Shown: positions 39,945-48,932 of the stretch, in pieces
Position numbering within the stretch: position 1 is the stretch's first letter
How the letters are laid out: each line of letters opens with the position of its first letter
Source: Planctomycetota bacterium
GTDB lineage: Bacteria > Planctomycetota > UBA8108 > UBA1146 > JAJFFE01
Direction: 5' to 3'
Assembly: GCA_021776775.1 (NCBI GenBank)
Contig: JAJFFE010000188.1
Coordinates: 1-64,000, forward strand
DNA: 64,000 nt
The notes under the pieces: model-generated
Database searches by the model: none
Seen by the model: the letters and a program-made list of their open reading frames with translations, nothing else
Told to the model about the DNA's origin: nothing
Made by a program: the position numbers and the translations under genes

Positions 39945-40757
39945 CTAGTCGACTTTCAAGAAGTCGGCCAGAGTCTCGTAGTAGGCTGCGCCCGCGACGA
40001 TTGTCAGGTTGTTGTGACCTGCCCCTTCGATGACGACGAGCCGTTTCTTCGACGCGACTGACGCCGCGAGAAGGGCTCGGCCGTGCCACGGTGGAATGAC
40101 CTCGTCGAGATCTCCGGCCAGAATCAAGGTTGGACACGTGATCTGTCGGATGTGGCGGAGATTGGGAAACCGGTCGAACGGCAGTAGCGGAACTTTCGTG
40201 ATGACACGGAACGCGCTGACGAATGGCGACTCGAGAATGAGGGCTCCGACCGGTTCCTTGCGCGCCAAGTGGCACGCTGGCCCGCTGCCGACCGAGCGTC
40301 CGTACAGGATGACCTGACCCGGCGTGTATCCGAGTGAGTCGATCAGGTAGTCATAGACCGCCTCTATGGATCGATAACACCCTTCGACCGAGGCGGTCCC
40401 TCCGCTCGCCCCGTACCCGGGATAGTCGTAACCGACGACGCTCACACCGAGGTGCGCACCCAAGGCGGCGAGTTCCCCACGTAAGTGACCGAGATCCTCG
40501 GCGTTTCCGTGGCTGTACAAGATTACCTTCTCGGACTCCGTCGACCGATGGACCAATACGGCTATGTCGTCGCCGTCGGTGCTCGTGACGTGCACCACTC
40601 CTTTCGCCGCGGCGTCGCCGGTCGGCGGGGGCTGAAAGATCATCGACTCCGATACGAACAGCCCCATCGCGATCAACGTGAGGTACGCGACACCGAGTGC
40701 CCTGGCGATGGTCAGCCACAGCCGAGTTCGCTTTCTTGGAGGGGCCGGCTTATTCAT
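39945..40757 (-). CDS. alpha/beta hydrolase of the ABHD13/BEM46 type, membrane-anchored
   Basis: The 270-aa protein has an N-terminal hydrophobic anchor (residues about 14-33). The fold motifs are HGNAEDLG (oxyanion region), YDYPGYGASGG, nucleophile Ser in GRSVGSG, the acid in GDLDEVIP, and His in GAGHNN. It resembles ABHD13/YqkD-like serine hydrolases of unknown substrate. It overlaps the end of the GDPD gene by 8 bases and is probably the last gene of the hyuB-GDPD-hydrolase operon. Confidence 0.87.
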   Translation of the reverse strand: MNKPAPPRKRTRLWLTIARALGVAYLTLIAMGLFVSESMIFQPPPTGDAAAKGVVHVTSTDGDDIAVLVHRSTESEKVILYSHGNAEDLGHLRGELAALGAHLGVSVVGYDYPGYGASGGTASVEGCYRSIEAVYDYLIDSLGYTPGQVILYGRSVGSGPACHLARKEPVGALILESPFVSAFRVITKVPLLPFDRFPNLRHIRQITCPTLILAGDLDEVIPPWHGRALLAASVASKKRLVVIEGAGHNNLTIVAGAAYYETLADFLKVD

Positions 40758-41451
40758 CGAGGGCCCGCGCGAGTAGCAGGGGACGATCCGTGATGATCCA
40801 TTCGGCCCCGAGTTCTTGCCAGCGCCACGCGGCGTCCACGTCGTTCACGGTCCAAACGGCGACCTTCTGGCATTGCTTCTCGAACTGGTTCATACATCTC
40901 GCGACGAGTTCGAGGTCGTCAGAGTCGTGCGGTAGGTCGAACCCCGAAAACCCGTTGGCGGATCGATCGCGAGCTTCGTTCCAGTCGCGGGTGTACAGCA
41001 TGACTGCAAGGCTCGCGTTCGCGTTCAGGAGGTACTCCGGCATTTCGTGGCCCCTCGCGATGACTACGAGCGGCGTGCGCCTGGCGTGCCGCGTCAGAAC
41101 TTCCAACAATTGTGGCGCGGCGAGACTGTCGGGCTCTTTGACCTCGACCAAAGGCAGGCACGTGTTGCCGCCGCCGAATAGGTCGAGTGCGCTGTCGAGG
41201 GTCAACACCGGGGCGAGGCGTTGCGCTTCTCGCAACGTCGTTTCTCGGATGACGCAGTCAGCGTCGTAGATGCGTGCGAGCGACGCGTCGTGATGGACAA
41301 TCCACTCGCCATCGGCCGTGCGGCGGACATCGAATTCAACAGCGGAGATTCCGGCGTCGACCGCGGCGACCAATGATTCGAGCGTGTTCTCGACGAGACC
41401 GTTCTCGGTGAGTCCGCGGTGCGCGACGATGGTGGCCGGTGAGTTACGCAT
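40750..41451 (-). CDS. Glycerophosphodiester phosphodiesterase family protein
   Basis: The 233-aa protein begins with [13 protein letters not shown]. It has the GDPD signature: His11 in AHRG, Glu in ENTLES, the metal-binding pair VEFDVRRT (Glu39, Asp41), HHDASLARI (His54), LVEVKEP, and the C-terminal VAVWTVNDVD with EWIITDRP. Such enzymes hydrolyse glycerophosphodiesters to glycerol-3-phosphate. There is no signal peptide, so it is probably cytoplasmic. The ATG at 41451 overlaps the hyuB-like stop codon by 8 bases. Confidence 0.92.
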   Translation of the reverse strand: MRNSPATIVAHRGLTENGLVENTLESLVAAVDAGISAVEFDVRRTADGEWIVHHDASLARIYDADCVIRETTLREAQRLAPVLTLDSALDLFGGGNTCLPLVEVKEPDSLAAPQLLEVLTRHARRTPLVVIARGHEMPEYLLNANASLAVMLYTRDWNEARDRSANGFSGFDLPHDSDDLELVARCMNQFEKQCQKVAVWTVNDVDAAWRWQELGAEWIITDRPLLLARALDE

Positions 41452-43015
41452 CGCTCTCCGGCGCGCCCCAGCCGCCACCCCCGGGTGTCTCGATGCGGAG
41501 TCGCTGGCCGGCTTCCATAGTTCCGGAGTGTTTGGCCGGTAGGTCGACGTGGGTACCGTCGGTGACAATTCGGTTGGCACCGGGTGCGCCGGGCTTTCCG
41601 CCCGCTAATCCTCGTGGCCCGACCGTTCGGCGTTCGGTCAGCAACGCGAATTCGACTCGATCCAGCGCCTCGAACTCTCGGATGATTCCGTCGCCGCCCC
41701 GGTGTTGACCGTCGCCGCCACTACCCTCGCGCACCGAGTACTCGGTCACGCGCAACGGGATTGCATGCTCGAGCGCTTCGATCGGTGTGTTGCGGGTGTT
41801 GGTCATATGCGAGTGTTTCGCCGACGCTCCGCTACCGTTGGGTCCCGCCCCGGCTCCTCCGCCGATGGTTTCGTAGTAAGAGAACGGTCCGTAGCGCGAT
41901 TTCGATGCTCCGAAGGTCACGTTGTTCATTGTGCCTTGGCTTTGCGCCGGGACTCGGTCGGGCAAGGCTCCAGCGAGAGCGCCGAGCAGCACGTCGACAA
42001 TTCGTTGTGACGTTTCGACGTTACCACCCGCGACCGCGGCGGGAGGCAGCGGATCGAGTAGCGACCCCGGAGGGATCACGATCGTGATCGGTCGAAGCAG
42101 ACCGGCGTTGGCCGGAAGGTCGGTTCCTGCGAGCGCGCGCAGGACGTAGAACACTGCGGACCGCGTGATCGCTGGGTTGGCGTTGAGTGATCCTGCGACG
42201 GAATTCGCGGTTCCCGTGAAGTCGACCGTCGCCTCGTTGCCGCTGACCGTGATCTTCACTTCGATAGGAACGGGTTCGTCGATAACTCCGTCACCGTCGA
42301 GCTGATCAGTCGCGTGGTAACGCCCGTCGGGAACGGCGGCGAGGAGCGTCTCGATGTGGCGTTGAGAAGCGTCCTGCAGATGATCTCCGTAGGCGAGGAG
42401 TTCCTCCCGTCGCGGGCTATCGAGCAGTTCGAGCAGACGTCGACTCCCGACGTCTAGCGCATTGAGCTGTGCTCGCAGGTCGCCGTCGCGCTCCTCGGGC
42501 TGCCTCATGTTCGCGGCGATGATCGACATGACGTCGGCCACCACTACTCCCCGCTCGACGAGCTTGACCGGTGGAAGCCGTAAGCCTTCCTGGTAGATCT
42601 CGGTGAACAGTGCCATCGATCCTCGGACGGCTCCCCCGACATCCGCGTGGTGGGCCCGATTTGCGACCCAGAATGTGGGGCTGATCGATTCGCCTTCGAA
42701 GACGCCAGTGACCACTGTGAGGTCGGGAAGGTGCGTACCGCCGGAGTACGGATCGTTGAGGAGGACGACATCTCCGGGGCCGAGATCACCGCGGGCGATG
42801 GCGGCTTCGACCGAGAGCTGGGTCGATCCGAGATGCACAGGTATGTGTGCGGCGTGAGCCACCATGGCACCGCAACGGTCGAAGATGGCGCAAGAGTAGT
42901 CGCGCCGTTCTTTGATGTTGGGAGAGAAGCCGGTGCGCTCGAGAGCTGACCCCATTTGTTCGGCAATGGAGTCGAGCAGGTTCTGATAGACGCGCAGAAG
43001 AGCTGGGTCGACCAT
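41444..43015 (-). CDS. hydantoinase/oxoprolinase subunit B family protein (HyuB-like)
   Basis: The 523-aa protein matches Hyu[31 protein letters not shown], the metal/active-site motif [25 protein letters not shown], and a Gly-rich C terminus AGNV-type [10 protein letters not shown] and SREGSGG-like [16 protein letters not shown]. HyuB normally works with HyuA, whose homologue lies at 33537-35558 on the other strand. The ATG at 43015 begins right at the homology. It leads an operon with the GDPD and hydrolase genes. Confidence 0.93.
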   Translation of the reverse strand: MVDPALLRVYQNLLDSIAEQMGSALERTGFSPNIKERRDYSCAIFDRCGAMVAHAAHIPVHLGSTQLSVEAAIARGDLGPGDVVLLNDPYSGGTHLPDLTVVTGVFEGESISPTFWVANRAHHADVGGAVRGSMALFTEIYQEGLRLPPVKLVERGVVVADVMSIIAANMRQPEERDGDLRAQLNALDVGSRRLLELLDSPRREELLAYGDHLQDASQRHIETLLAAVPDGRYHATDQLDGDGVIDEPVPIEVKITVSGNEATVDFTGTANSVAGSLNANPAITRSAVFYVLRALAGTDLPANAGLLRPITIVIPPGSLLDPLPPAAVAGGNVETSQRIVDVLLGALAGALPDRVPAQSQGTMNNVTFGASKSRYGPFSYYETIGGGAGAGPNGSGASAKHSHMTNTRNTPIEALEHAIPLRVTEYSVREGSGGDGQHRGGDGIIREFEALDRVEFALLTERRTVGPRGLAGGKPGAPGANRIVTDGTHVDLPAKHSGTMEAGQRLRIETPGGGGWGAPESDA

Positions 43016-43226
43016 TGAGCGTACTCCCGGCGATTTCCGTGGCGGCTTGCCTGTATGAAGTGGAACCTACGACGGATGAAACGTGGAATCAAGCCCGGCC
43101 GGGTTCGTGCCTTCGGTAGCAGCACGACGTTTCGCGCGGGGGATGAACTCCCCTCTGAATACCGTACAATTCACGGCTCGACGCGTTGGCGTCTCTCGAA
43201 ATTGTTCGTCCGAAAGATAGCGATCC
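43016..43226. promoter_or_regulatory. divergent hyuB / lytS-like intergenic region
   Basis: This gap of 211 bases should hold promoters for both operons. A possible -10 (TACAAT, 43167-43172) lies on the plus strand. No clear -35 or operator was seen. Confidence 0.3.
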
Positions 43227-44417
43227 ATGCCAGCGCTCGGAGAATCACTTCTGCCCCAGACCGGGGGGCGACTTTGGCTGTCGGTGATCGGCTTCGGAAC
43301 GTTCTGCGCCGTCGTCCATGCCGGCCTTGTCGGGGTGTCCGACCATGTCAGCCAGGTCAACACGTTCGATCAGTGGACCAAGGACACTGTCTTTGAGTTA
43401 CTCAGTGACGGGTTCATCACTTGGTATCTCTGGACGTTCCTCAGCCTCCCCGTGTTTCACATGGTCCGTGTTCTCATCGGGCGACGCATTTCGGCTCCGG
43501 TTCTATTCCTGTTTCATGTCGCGGCTGGATCCGTCTTCATTGCGATCTACGTGACGTTGATGGCCCTCGTGTTCGCGATTCGCGACCAGTTAGTCGCGGA
43601 CATGCCGCTGACGTGGATCGAGTACATGCGGGTCTTGTCGGCTCTGCTCGTGTACTTCTTTGCGGTGTACCTCGGGATCATCGCGGCGTGCTACGCTTTC
43701 TTGTACTACCGCCCCGCTCTGAAGGCGTCGCAGCTCGAGAGCCGACTGACTCGAGCGAAGCTGCAAGCTCTCCAGATGCAGCTGCACCCCCATTTCCTGT
43801 TCAATGCGCTGAACTCGATTTCCGTCCTCGTGCATCGGGATCCGGATACCGCCGACCGAATGATCTCCCGACTGAGCGACCTACTTCGTCTGACGCTATC
43901 GAGTGACGGACGCCAGACGGTGCCGTTACGGCAAGAGCTGGAGATTCTCGACAAGTACATGGAAATCGAACTGGTGCGTTTTCAGAACCGACTTCGGATC
44001 GAGAAGGACATTGCTCCCGATGTGCTCGGCGCGATCGTGCCGTCGCTCGCCTTGCAGCCGTTGGTCGAGAATTCGATCAAGCACGGGATCGCAAAGAGCT
44101 CAACCGCTGGGTGGATCGGTATTTCTGCGTGGCGAGAGGGTGATTACTTGACGTTGGAAGTCAGTGACGATGGTCCGGGCGTCATGGGATCGACGCGAGA
44201 GTTATTGGGTCGGGGCGTCGGACTTACGAACGCCAAGGAGCGACTTCAACAGCTCTACGGCGACGATCAACTCTTCGAGATCGAGTCACGCAGCGAGCTC
44301 GGTGCTAAAATGGGACTACCGGAAACAGAGACCGGGCTCGTGGTTCGAATTCGTATACCATTTAGGGAGGATCGTGGCGATTCTAGCGGCCGGGCCGGAA
44401 GGTCCGAGGCGCGGTAA
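43227..44417 (+). CDS. LytS/YpdA-type membrane sensor histidine kinase
   Basis: The N-terminal half has four to five membrane segments (about residues 16-36, 62-82, 90-118, 135-160). The kinase core is of the His_kinase (PF06580) type: QMQLHPHFLFNALNSIS with His189, LVENSIKHGI as N box, and VSDDGPG and GVGLTNAKERL in the ATPase domain. The 396-aa length is normal. It is divergent from hyuB and is followed 213 bases later by its probable LytTR-type partner. Confidence 0.9.
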   Translation: MPALGESLLPQTGGRLWLSVIGFGTFCAVVHAGLVGVSDHVSQVNTFDQWTKDTVFELLSDGFITWYLWTFLSLPVFHMVRVLIGRRISAPVLFLFHVAAGSVFIAIYVTLMALVFAIRDQLVADMPLTWIEYMRVLSALLVYFFAVYLGIIAACYAFLYYRPALKASQLESRLTRAKLQALQMQLHPHFLFNALNSISVLVHRDPDTADRMISRLSDLLRLTLSSDGRQTVPLRQELEILDKYMEIELVRFQNRLRIEKDIAPDVLGAIVPSLALQPLVENSIKHGIAKSSTAGWIGISAWREGDYLTLEVSDDGPGVMGSTRELLGRGVGLTNAKERLQQLYGDDQLFEIESRSELGAKMGLPETETGLVVRIRIPFREDRGDSSGRAGRSEAR

Positions 44418-44630
44418 CGTCCGAACGACGGGCCTTTAGTAGCGCTGGAACCCTTGAACGGCCGCTAGATATGGCCGACGATCCCATGCCGACCATCCAC
44501 CCGCGCGCGCGACGGATGGTGGAAACAAACCGCCGTTGCGGACGCTACGCTGGGCCTGGCCGGATCCTTGCCCGAAACTACGCGTGCCGCCGACGCGAGC
44601 GGTGAATCTCTTTCGAAGGAGCTTTGAGAC

Positions 44631-45419
44631 GTGCCTATCCCGACGGTGATCATCGATGACGAACCCTTGGCGCGCGAGCGAATCCAGACTTTGCTCGCTG
44701 ACCATCCCGACTTCGAAGTCCTCGCCGAGTGTTCTGACGGCCATCAAGGGATCGAAGCGATCAAAGAGCAGGCGCCGAAACTCATCTTCCTCGACATTCA
44801 GATGCCGGAACTCGACGGCTTCGAAATGCTGGAACAACTCGAACCCGATGAGTTGCCATGCGTCGTCTTCTGCACGGCGTTCGATGACTACGCCATGAAG
44901 GCGTTCGAGGTTCACGCTCTCGACTACCTGCTCAAGCCGGTGGACAAGGAACGTTTCGCCACGACCATCGATCGGGTGCGCCAACGGTTGGGCAGCACCG
45001 ACGGGGCCAGCACCGATGGCGTGGACGACACGTTGCGTCGAGGGCTGCTCGAGTTGATCGACGAACTGCCGTCGCGCCGAAAGTTTCGTGACCGCCTTGT
45101 CGTGAAGAGCGAAGGTCGGGTGATCTTCATCAACGCGAGCGAAATCGACTGGATCGAGGCGGCCGGAAACTACGCACGGTTGCACGTCGGCGAGGATTCC
45201 CACCTGATTCGTGAAACCATGATTGGCCTCGAGCGGAAGCTCGACCCCGATAAGTTCGTGCGAATCCACCGCTCGGCGATCGTGAACGTGCACGGGATTC
45301 GGGAGATGCAGCCGCTGTTTCACGGGGAGTACCTCGTGGTGCTCGAATCGGGCACGCAGCTCACGCTGAGTCGCGGCTACCGAGACAACCTGCAGCGAAT
45401 CCTCGGCGATACGCTCTAG
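44631..45419 (+). CDS. LytTR-type response regulator (AlgR/LytR-like)
   Basis: The receiver has IIDDEPLARERI, phosphoacceptor Asp55 in LIFLDIQMPELDG, and YLLKPVD. The LytTR DNA-binding domain is seen in DRLVVKSEGRVIFINASEIDWIEAAGNYARLH, VRIHRSAIVN and LTLSRGYRDNLQRIL. The GTG start at 44631 has AAGGAG about 9 bases upstream. It pairs with the upstream LytS-type kinase. Its stop abuts the next, convergent gene with no gap. Confidence 0.94.
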   Translation: MPIPTVIIDDEPLARERIQTLLADHPDFEVLAECSDGHQGIEAIKEQAPKLIFLDIQMPELDGFEMLEQLEPDELPCVVFCTAFDDYAMKAFEVHALDYLLKPVDKERFATTIDRVRQRLGSTDGASTDGVDDTLRRGLLELIDELPSRRKFRDRLVVKSEGRVIFINASEIDWIEAAGNYARLHVGEDSHLIRETMIGLERKLDPDKFVRIHRSAIVNVHGIREMQPLFHGEYLVVLESGTQLTLSRGYRDNLQRILGDTL

Positions 45420-48400
45420 TTATTGACACGGAGCGTACGCGTCGCAGTCGATGTCGGTTGTCGGTGCATATCCGCAGTCGGGATATGGAGCGACCGGCGG
45501 AGGGCCGCTCGCAAAGACGAATCCGAACAAGGCTACCGCGTCACCGAGGTCCGTGAGTTGATCGCCGTTGACGTCTGCGGTTTCGAGGCACGTCGGCTCT
45601 GAGCCAGAGCCGAAGATCCAGCTGAGAATGGAAATGCCGTCTGCGATGTCGACGAGCGAATCGGCGTTCGTATCCCCGACTACGTACGGCGGCGGTCCCG
45701 CGCGATCTGGGCAATAGAGCACAGAAAACGATGCCAGTCCCCCAAGGCTTGCCCCGAACTCGTCGGTCACCCGAAGAGTCCACGTTCCGTTGACGTTTTC
45801 GCCGTCGAAGTCCGAGAGCATGCCAGGTCCGCTGGGTGAGCGATCTCCGTATCGGTCATTGAACCCGGGCATGTAGAGGTCGTCGAATCTGGCGAGGAAG
45901 TTCGTCTGATACGGCAGCGACTGCGAATGCAGAGTAATGACCGTTCCGAGCGGGGACTCGAGTTCGACCGTAAGGTCACTCGGTTGCTCGTGTGTCAGCT
46001 GGAACCGAACGTCCAAGTCGGCAATGTAGTGGTTGCGCGCGATGGTGACCGTTGCGTCGGCGAGGCCAATGTCCGGTATCACCGCTCCCAGTATCGTCCG
46101 TGCGCTTCGTCCTCCGAGGATGGGCAAGTGGCAATCTTCTTCGGTCGGGATGACGTCGTGCGCCGCAATTTCGTAGACGATACCGGCCGTATCCACCGCG
46201 TAGTACGCCGCTATTGTGTATGACCCGTTCTCCGCGAACGCGAAGCCGGTCAACTCGCCGGCGATCGAGTTGAACAGTCTCGCGGTGGTCAACACCTGAC
46301 CGGCGTCGCTGATAGTTGCTATGTCCGAGGTGTCCGCCGGATCAGAGACCGCCACCGGGATATCGAGCCGCCCGTCCGGCCGGCACGCGACCGCTCCACT
46401 GGGAGCGGCGTCTGCCGCAAACGAGATCGTGGCGCCGATCGTTGGTGAAAGTCCATCGCGATGGATCGGCAGGTACGAGGCGGTGGCGGGAGAGGCCAAG
46501 TAGAAGTGATCCACGATCGGGTCGTAGCACAGGTCTCCCACCGGCGTGGTGTCGACGGCGGTCGCGGGCAACGTGATCGGGCTGACTGCGGAGCCGTCGA
46601 GTTGACTCGAGTACAGGGAGGTGACGCCGCTCGATTCGACGACCCAGTACAGAAGAGGGCCGGTGGGGTCGTAGGCCAGACCCCGTACCGTGCCCGATCC
46701 GGCGGCCACCGGATTGGGAATCGTATCGACGAGAGTGAGCGTCTCTGGATCGTAGCGATAGGTGAGACCGTTGGCTTGATCTGCGAATAGCACGAAACCG
46801 GTATCCGGAACTCCGGGTAGTGTCGGGACGAGCGTCGCGCCCGACGGGGTCGACCCCGGGAAGGTCGTCGAACGTAGGACGGTGCCGGGTCGCGGACGCG
46901 GTAGGTAGACTTCGATCGGAGAGGGGTAGGTTCGCTCGGGATCTGTGCCCTCCAACTCGATTCTGTGGAATCCAAACTCCAAGCCGGTGAGCAGCGTGAC
47001 TCCGTCGGTGCCCGCGGTTCCTCCCGGAAGGGTTCCGACGAAGACGCCGTCTACGCGCAGTTCGAGTTCAGTGAGATCCGTGCCGAAGTCATAGCTGAGT
47101 TCGACATCGCGAAGCCCGACGATCGAACTCGTGACCAGCGACGGCGGCTGGGCGAGACCGGTCGCGATTTCAGCCGTGGCACAAGCGGGCAAGCTCGCTT
47201 CGCCACCGGTCACCGTTTGAACGCAGAGCGTATGCACGCCCGGCGGAAGGTCGGTCAGCGTCAGTTGCGGCCCGCCACCGACCGGAAGCGGAGCTAGCGG
47301 TAGCGTCACGGGTCCGGCCGGACCTCGGAAGCTAACCATCAAGGAGTCCGCTGTCAGTGGAGTTGACCACGACCACTCGATGGAGTCACCGGCGACGACG
47401 CCTTCGAGATCCGAGACCGTCGCGAGATCCGAATCGACTTGTAAGACGCGTTGCCCGACGATGCCGGACGTGCCGTTCTTCTCTCCCCAAATGGTGACCG
47501 TGCGCCGATCGCCAATTTCGAGCGGGGAATCGAGCGTCAAGATAGGCTGGGTACCCGACACGATGGCTTCACGCTTGCCGTCCACAACAATCGAGACGCT
47601 GTCGAGCCGGGAGAGCGCTTCGAGGGCAATCGAACCGGGCGTAGCGAGATTTGGTTCCACCTTCCAGTGCAGCCACGGATCGATCGACACGATGCAGTCG
47701 ATGTCGCCGTCGCCCGGATCGATGCCGCTGGCCGACGCGAATCGGTATAGCCAGTAGTTTCCCGGGGCCCCCAAATTGACCATGAAGACATCGGCCGCGC
47801 TGTGGGGACTCGCTGCGCCGGGGCTCGCGCGCGTGAGCGAGAAAACCGCGTGCGGATCGTCGCCGATCATCGCGGAGTGGTGGAGGTCTAGCGAAAGTGC
47901 GTCGATGTTGTCGTCGACGTCGAGGCCGAGTTCGTTCCACGTTTTGTGGATGTGAACAGTCCCGAACTGATCGAGCAGGAGGATGTCGGCGGGATGATAG
48001 ATCCCAACCGGGGCCTCGATCGAGAAGTAGATGTCTCGCAGGGCGTAGTTGATGGGGTGATAGTCGAAACCGGCGACGTTCGAGAGATTGGGCTCGACGC
48101 CGTTGGGCTGCCCCGTCACTCCGTGCAGACCGAGGCTCGAATACGGTAAGTAGGAGAAGCGAGAGCGTACCGTCGGGTGGTTGTTCTCTTCCAGCGTCTT
48201 GCCGTGTATGCCGACTTCCTGCGGGTTCGTGGCGGGGACGTTCTCGACCCAGTAGGTATCCGATTCTGAATCGCCGATCGGCTCTGATCCCAGTTCGGTC
48301 CCCGGAATACCGCCATTCTTGCCATTGGTGGGGTTTCGGCTGATTCCGAAGTGCAACTCGCCGTGGGGGATCACGTGACAGAAGGCACCGTGTCCGTAGC

Positions 48401-48737
48401 TCAGCGCATCGACCGCTGCGCCCGGTAACTGGGCGGCGATGCCATCAGCAAGTCGGGTCGATCCCGGGACCGCGATACGCATGGTGGCGTCGTAGACGAA
48501 TATCGTGTTCGGATCGACCGCGCTATTGAACTCGGGGTTGTTCGCGAACGGAGTGTCGCGAAGGATCATGGAGTACGCGTTATTGGGTTGAGCCCCGGCC
48601 GGAGCGAGCGCGATTGGGGAAGCGACTAAGATGGTGAACACGAACAAAGCGGCGCGCGCTGCCGTGTTCGATGAGCGTTTCGTGGAGTAAAGCAATCCAG
48701 CCTCTTCGATGCCAGCGCAGACGTACCGGTACCGCAC
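45420..48737 (-). CDS. large secreted protein with P-domain and dockerin-like repeats
   Basis: The 1105-aa protein has a signal-peptide-like segment (LFVFTILVASPIALAPAGA, about residues 31-49). The middle is beta-rich with repeated phrases resembling Ig-like or beta-propeller modules (FVLFADQANGLTYRYDPET, LAYDPTGPLLYWV). Near the C terminus comes a P/Homo-B domain (PSDLTVELESPLGTVITL, NGTWTLRVTDEFG). Two dockerin-type EF-hand loops follow (GDTNADSLVDIADGI and ADVNGDQLTDLGDAV), then a Cys-containing tail (PDCGYAPTTDIDCDAY). Such ends are common on planctomycete secreted proteins. No protease triad was seen. Confidence 0.85.
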   Translation of the reverse strand: MRYRYVCAGIEEAGLLYSTKRSSNTAARAALFVFTILVASPIALAPAGAQPNNAYSMILRDTPFANNPEFNSAVDPNTIFVYDATMRIAVPGSTRLADGIAAQLPGAAVDALSYGHGAFCHVIPHGELHFGISRNPTNGKNGGIPGTELGSEPIGDSESDTYWVENVPATNPQEVGIHGKTLEENNHPTVRSRFSYLPYSSLGLHGVTGQPNGVEPNLSNVAGFDYHPINYALRDIYFSIEAPVGIYHPADILLLDQFGTVHIHKTWNELGLDVDDNIDALSLDLHHSAMIGDDPHAVFSLTRASPGAASPHSAADVFMVNLGAPGNYWLYRFASASGIDPGDGDIDCIVSIDPWLHWKVEPNLATPGSIALEALSRLDSVSIVVDGKREAIVSGTQPILTLDSPLEIGDRRTVTIWGEKNGTSGIVGQRVLQVDSDLATVSDLEGVVAGDSIEWSWSTPLTADSLMVSFRGPAGPVTLPLAPLPVGGGPQLTLTDLPPGVHTLCVQTVTGGEASLPACATAEIATGLAQPPSLVTSSIVGLRDVELSYDFGTDLTELELRVDGVFVGTLPGGTAGTDGVTLLTGLEFGFHRIELEGTDPERTYPSPIEVYLPRPRPGTVLRSTTFPGSTPSGATLVPTLPGVPDTGFVLFADQANGLTYRYDPETLTLVDTIPNPVAAGSGTVRGLAYDPTGPLLYWVVESSGVTSLYSSQLDGSAVSPITLPATAVDTTPVGDLCYDPIVDHFYLASPATASYLPIHRDGLSPTIGATISFAADAAPSGAVACRPDGRLDIPVAVSDPADTSDIATISDAGQVLTTARLFNSIAGELTGFAFAENGSYTIAAYYAVDTAGIVYEIAAHDVIPTEEDCHLPILGGRSARTILGAVIPDIGLADATVTIARNHYIADLDVRFQLTHEQPSDLTVELESPLGTVITLHSQSLPYQTNFLARFDDLYMPGFNDRYGDRSPSGPGMLSDFDGENVNGTWTLRVTDEFGASLGGLASFSVLYCPDRAGPPPYVVGDTNADSLVDIADGISILSWIFGSGSEPTCLETADVNGDQLTDLGDAVALFGFVFASGPPPVAPYPDCGYAPTTDIDCDAYAPCQ

Positions 48738-48932
48738 GACGAATGACTCGTCGTTCGAACCGAAGACGGAATGCAGATCCGTTTCGTACCCGTAGCTAAG
48801 CCCACCCTAGGATAGCGCGTCCGGTCGCCCCTTCGCGAGCCCCAAACCGCGAGCGACACCCATCTCTCTCGGTTCGGGTGTTGCCTCTCCGCTTGACATA
48901 CCTTGGCCGGGACGGTGGACTGTAAGTTCTGA

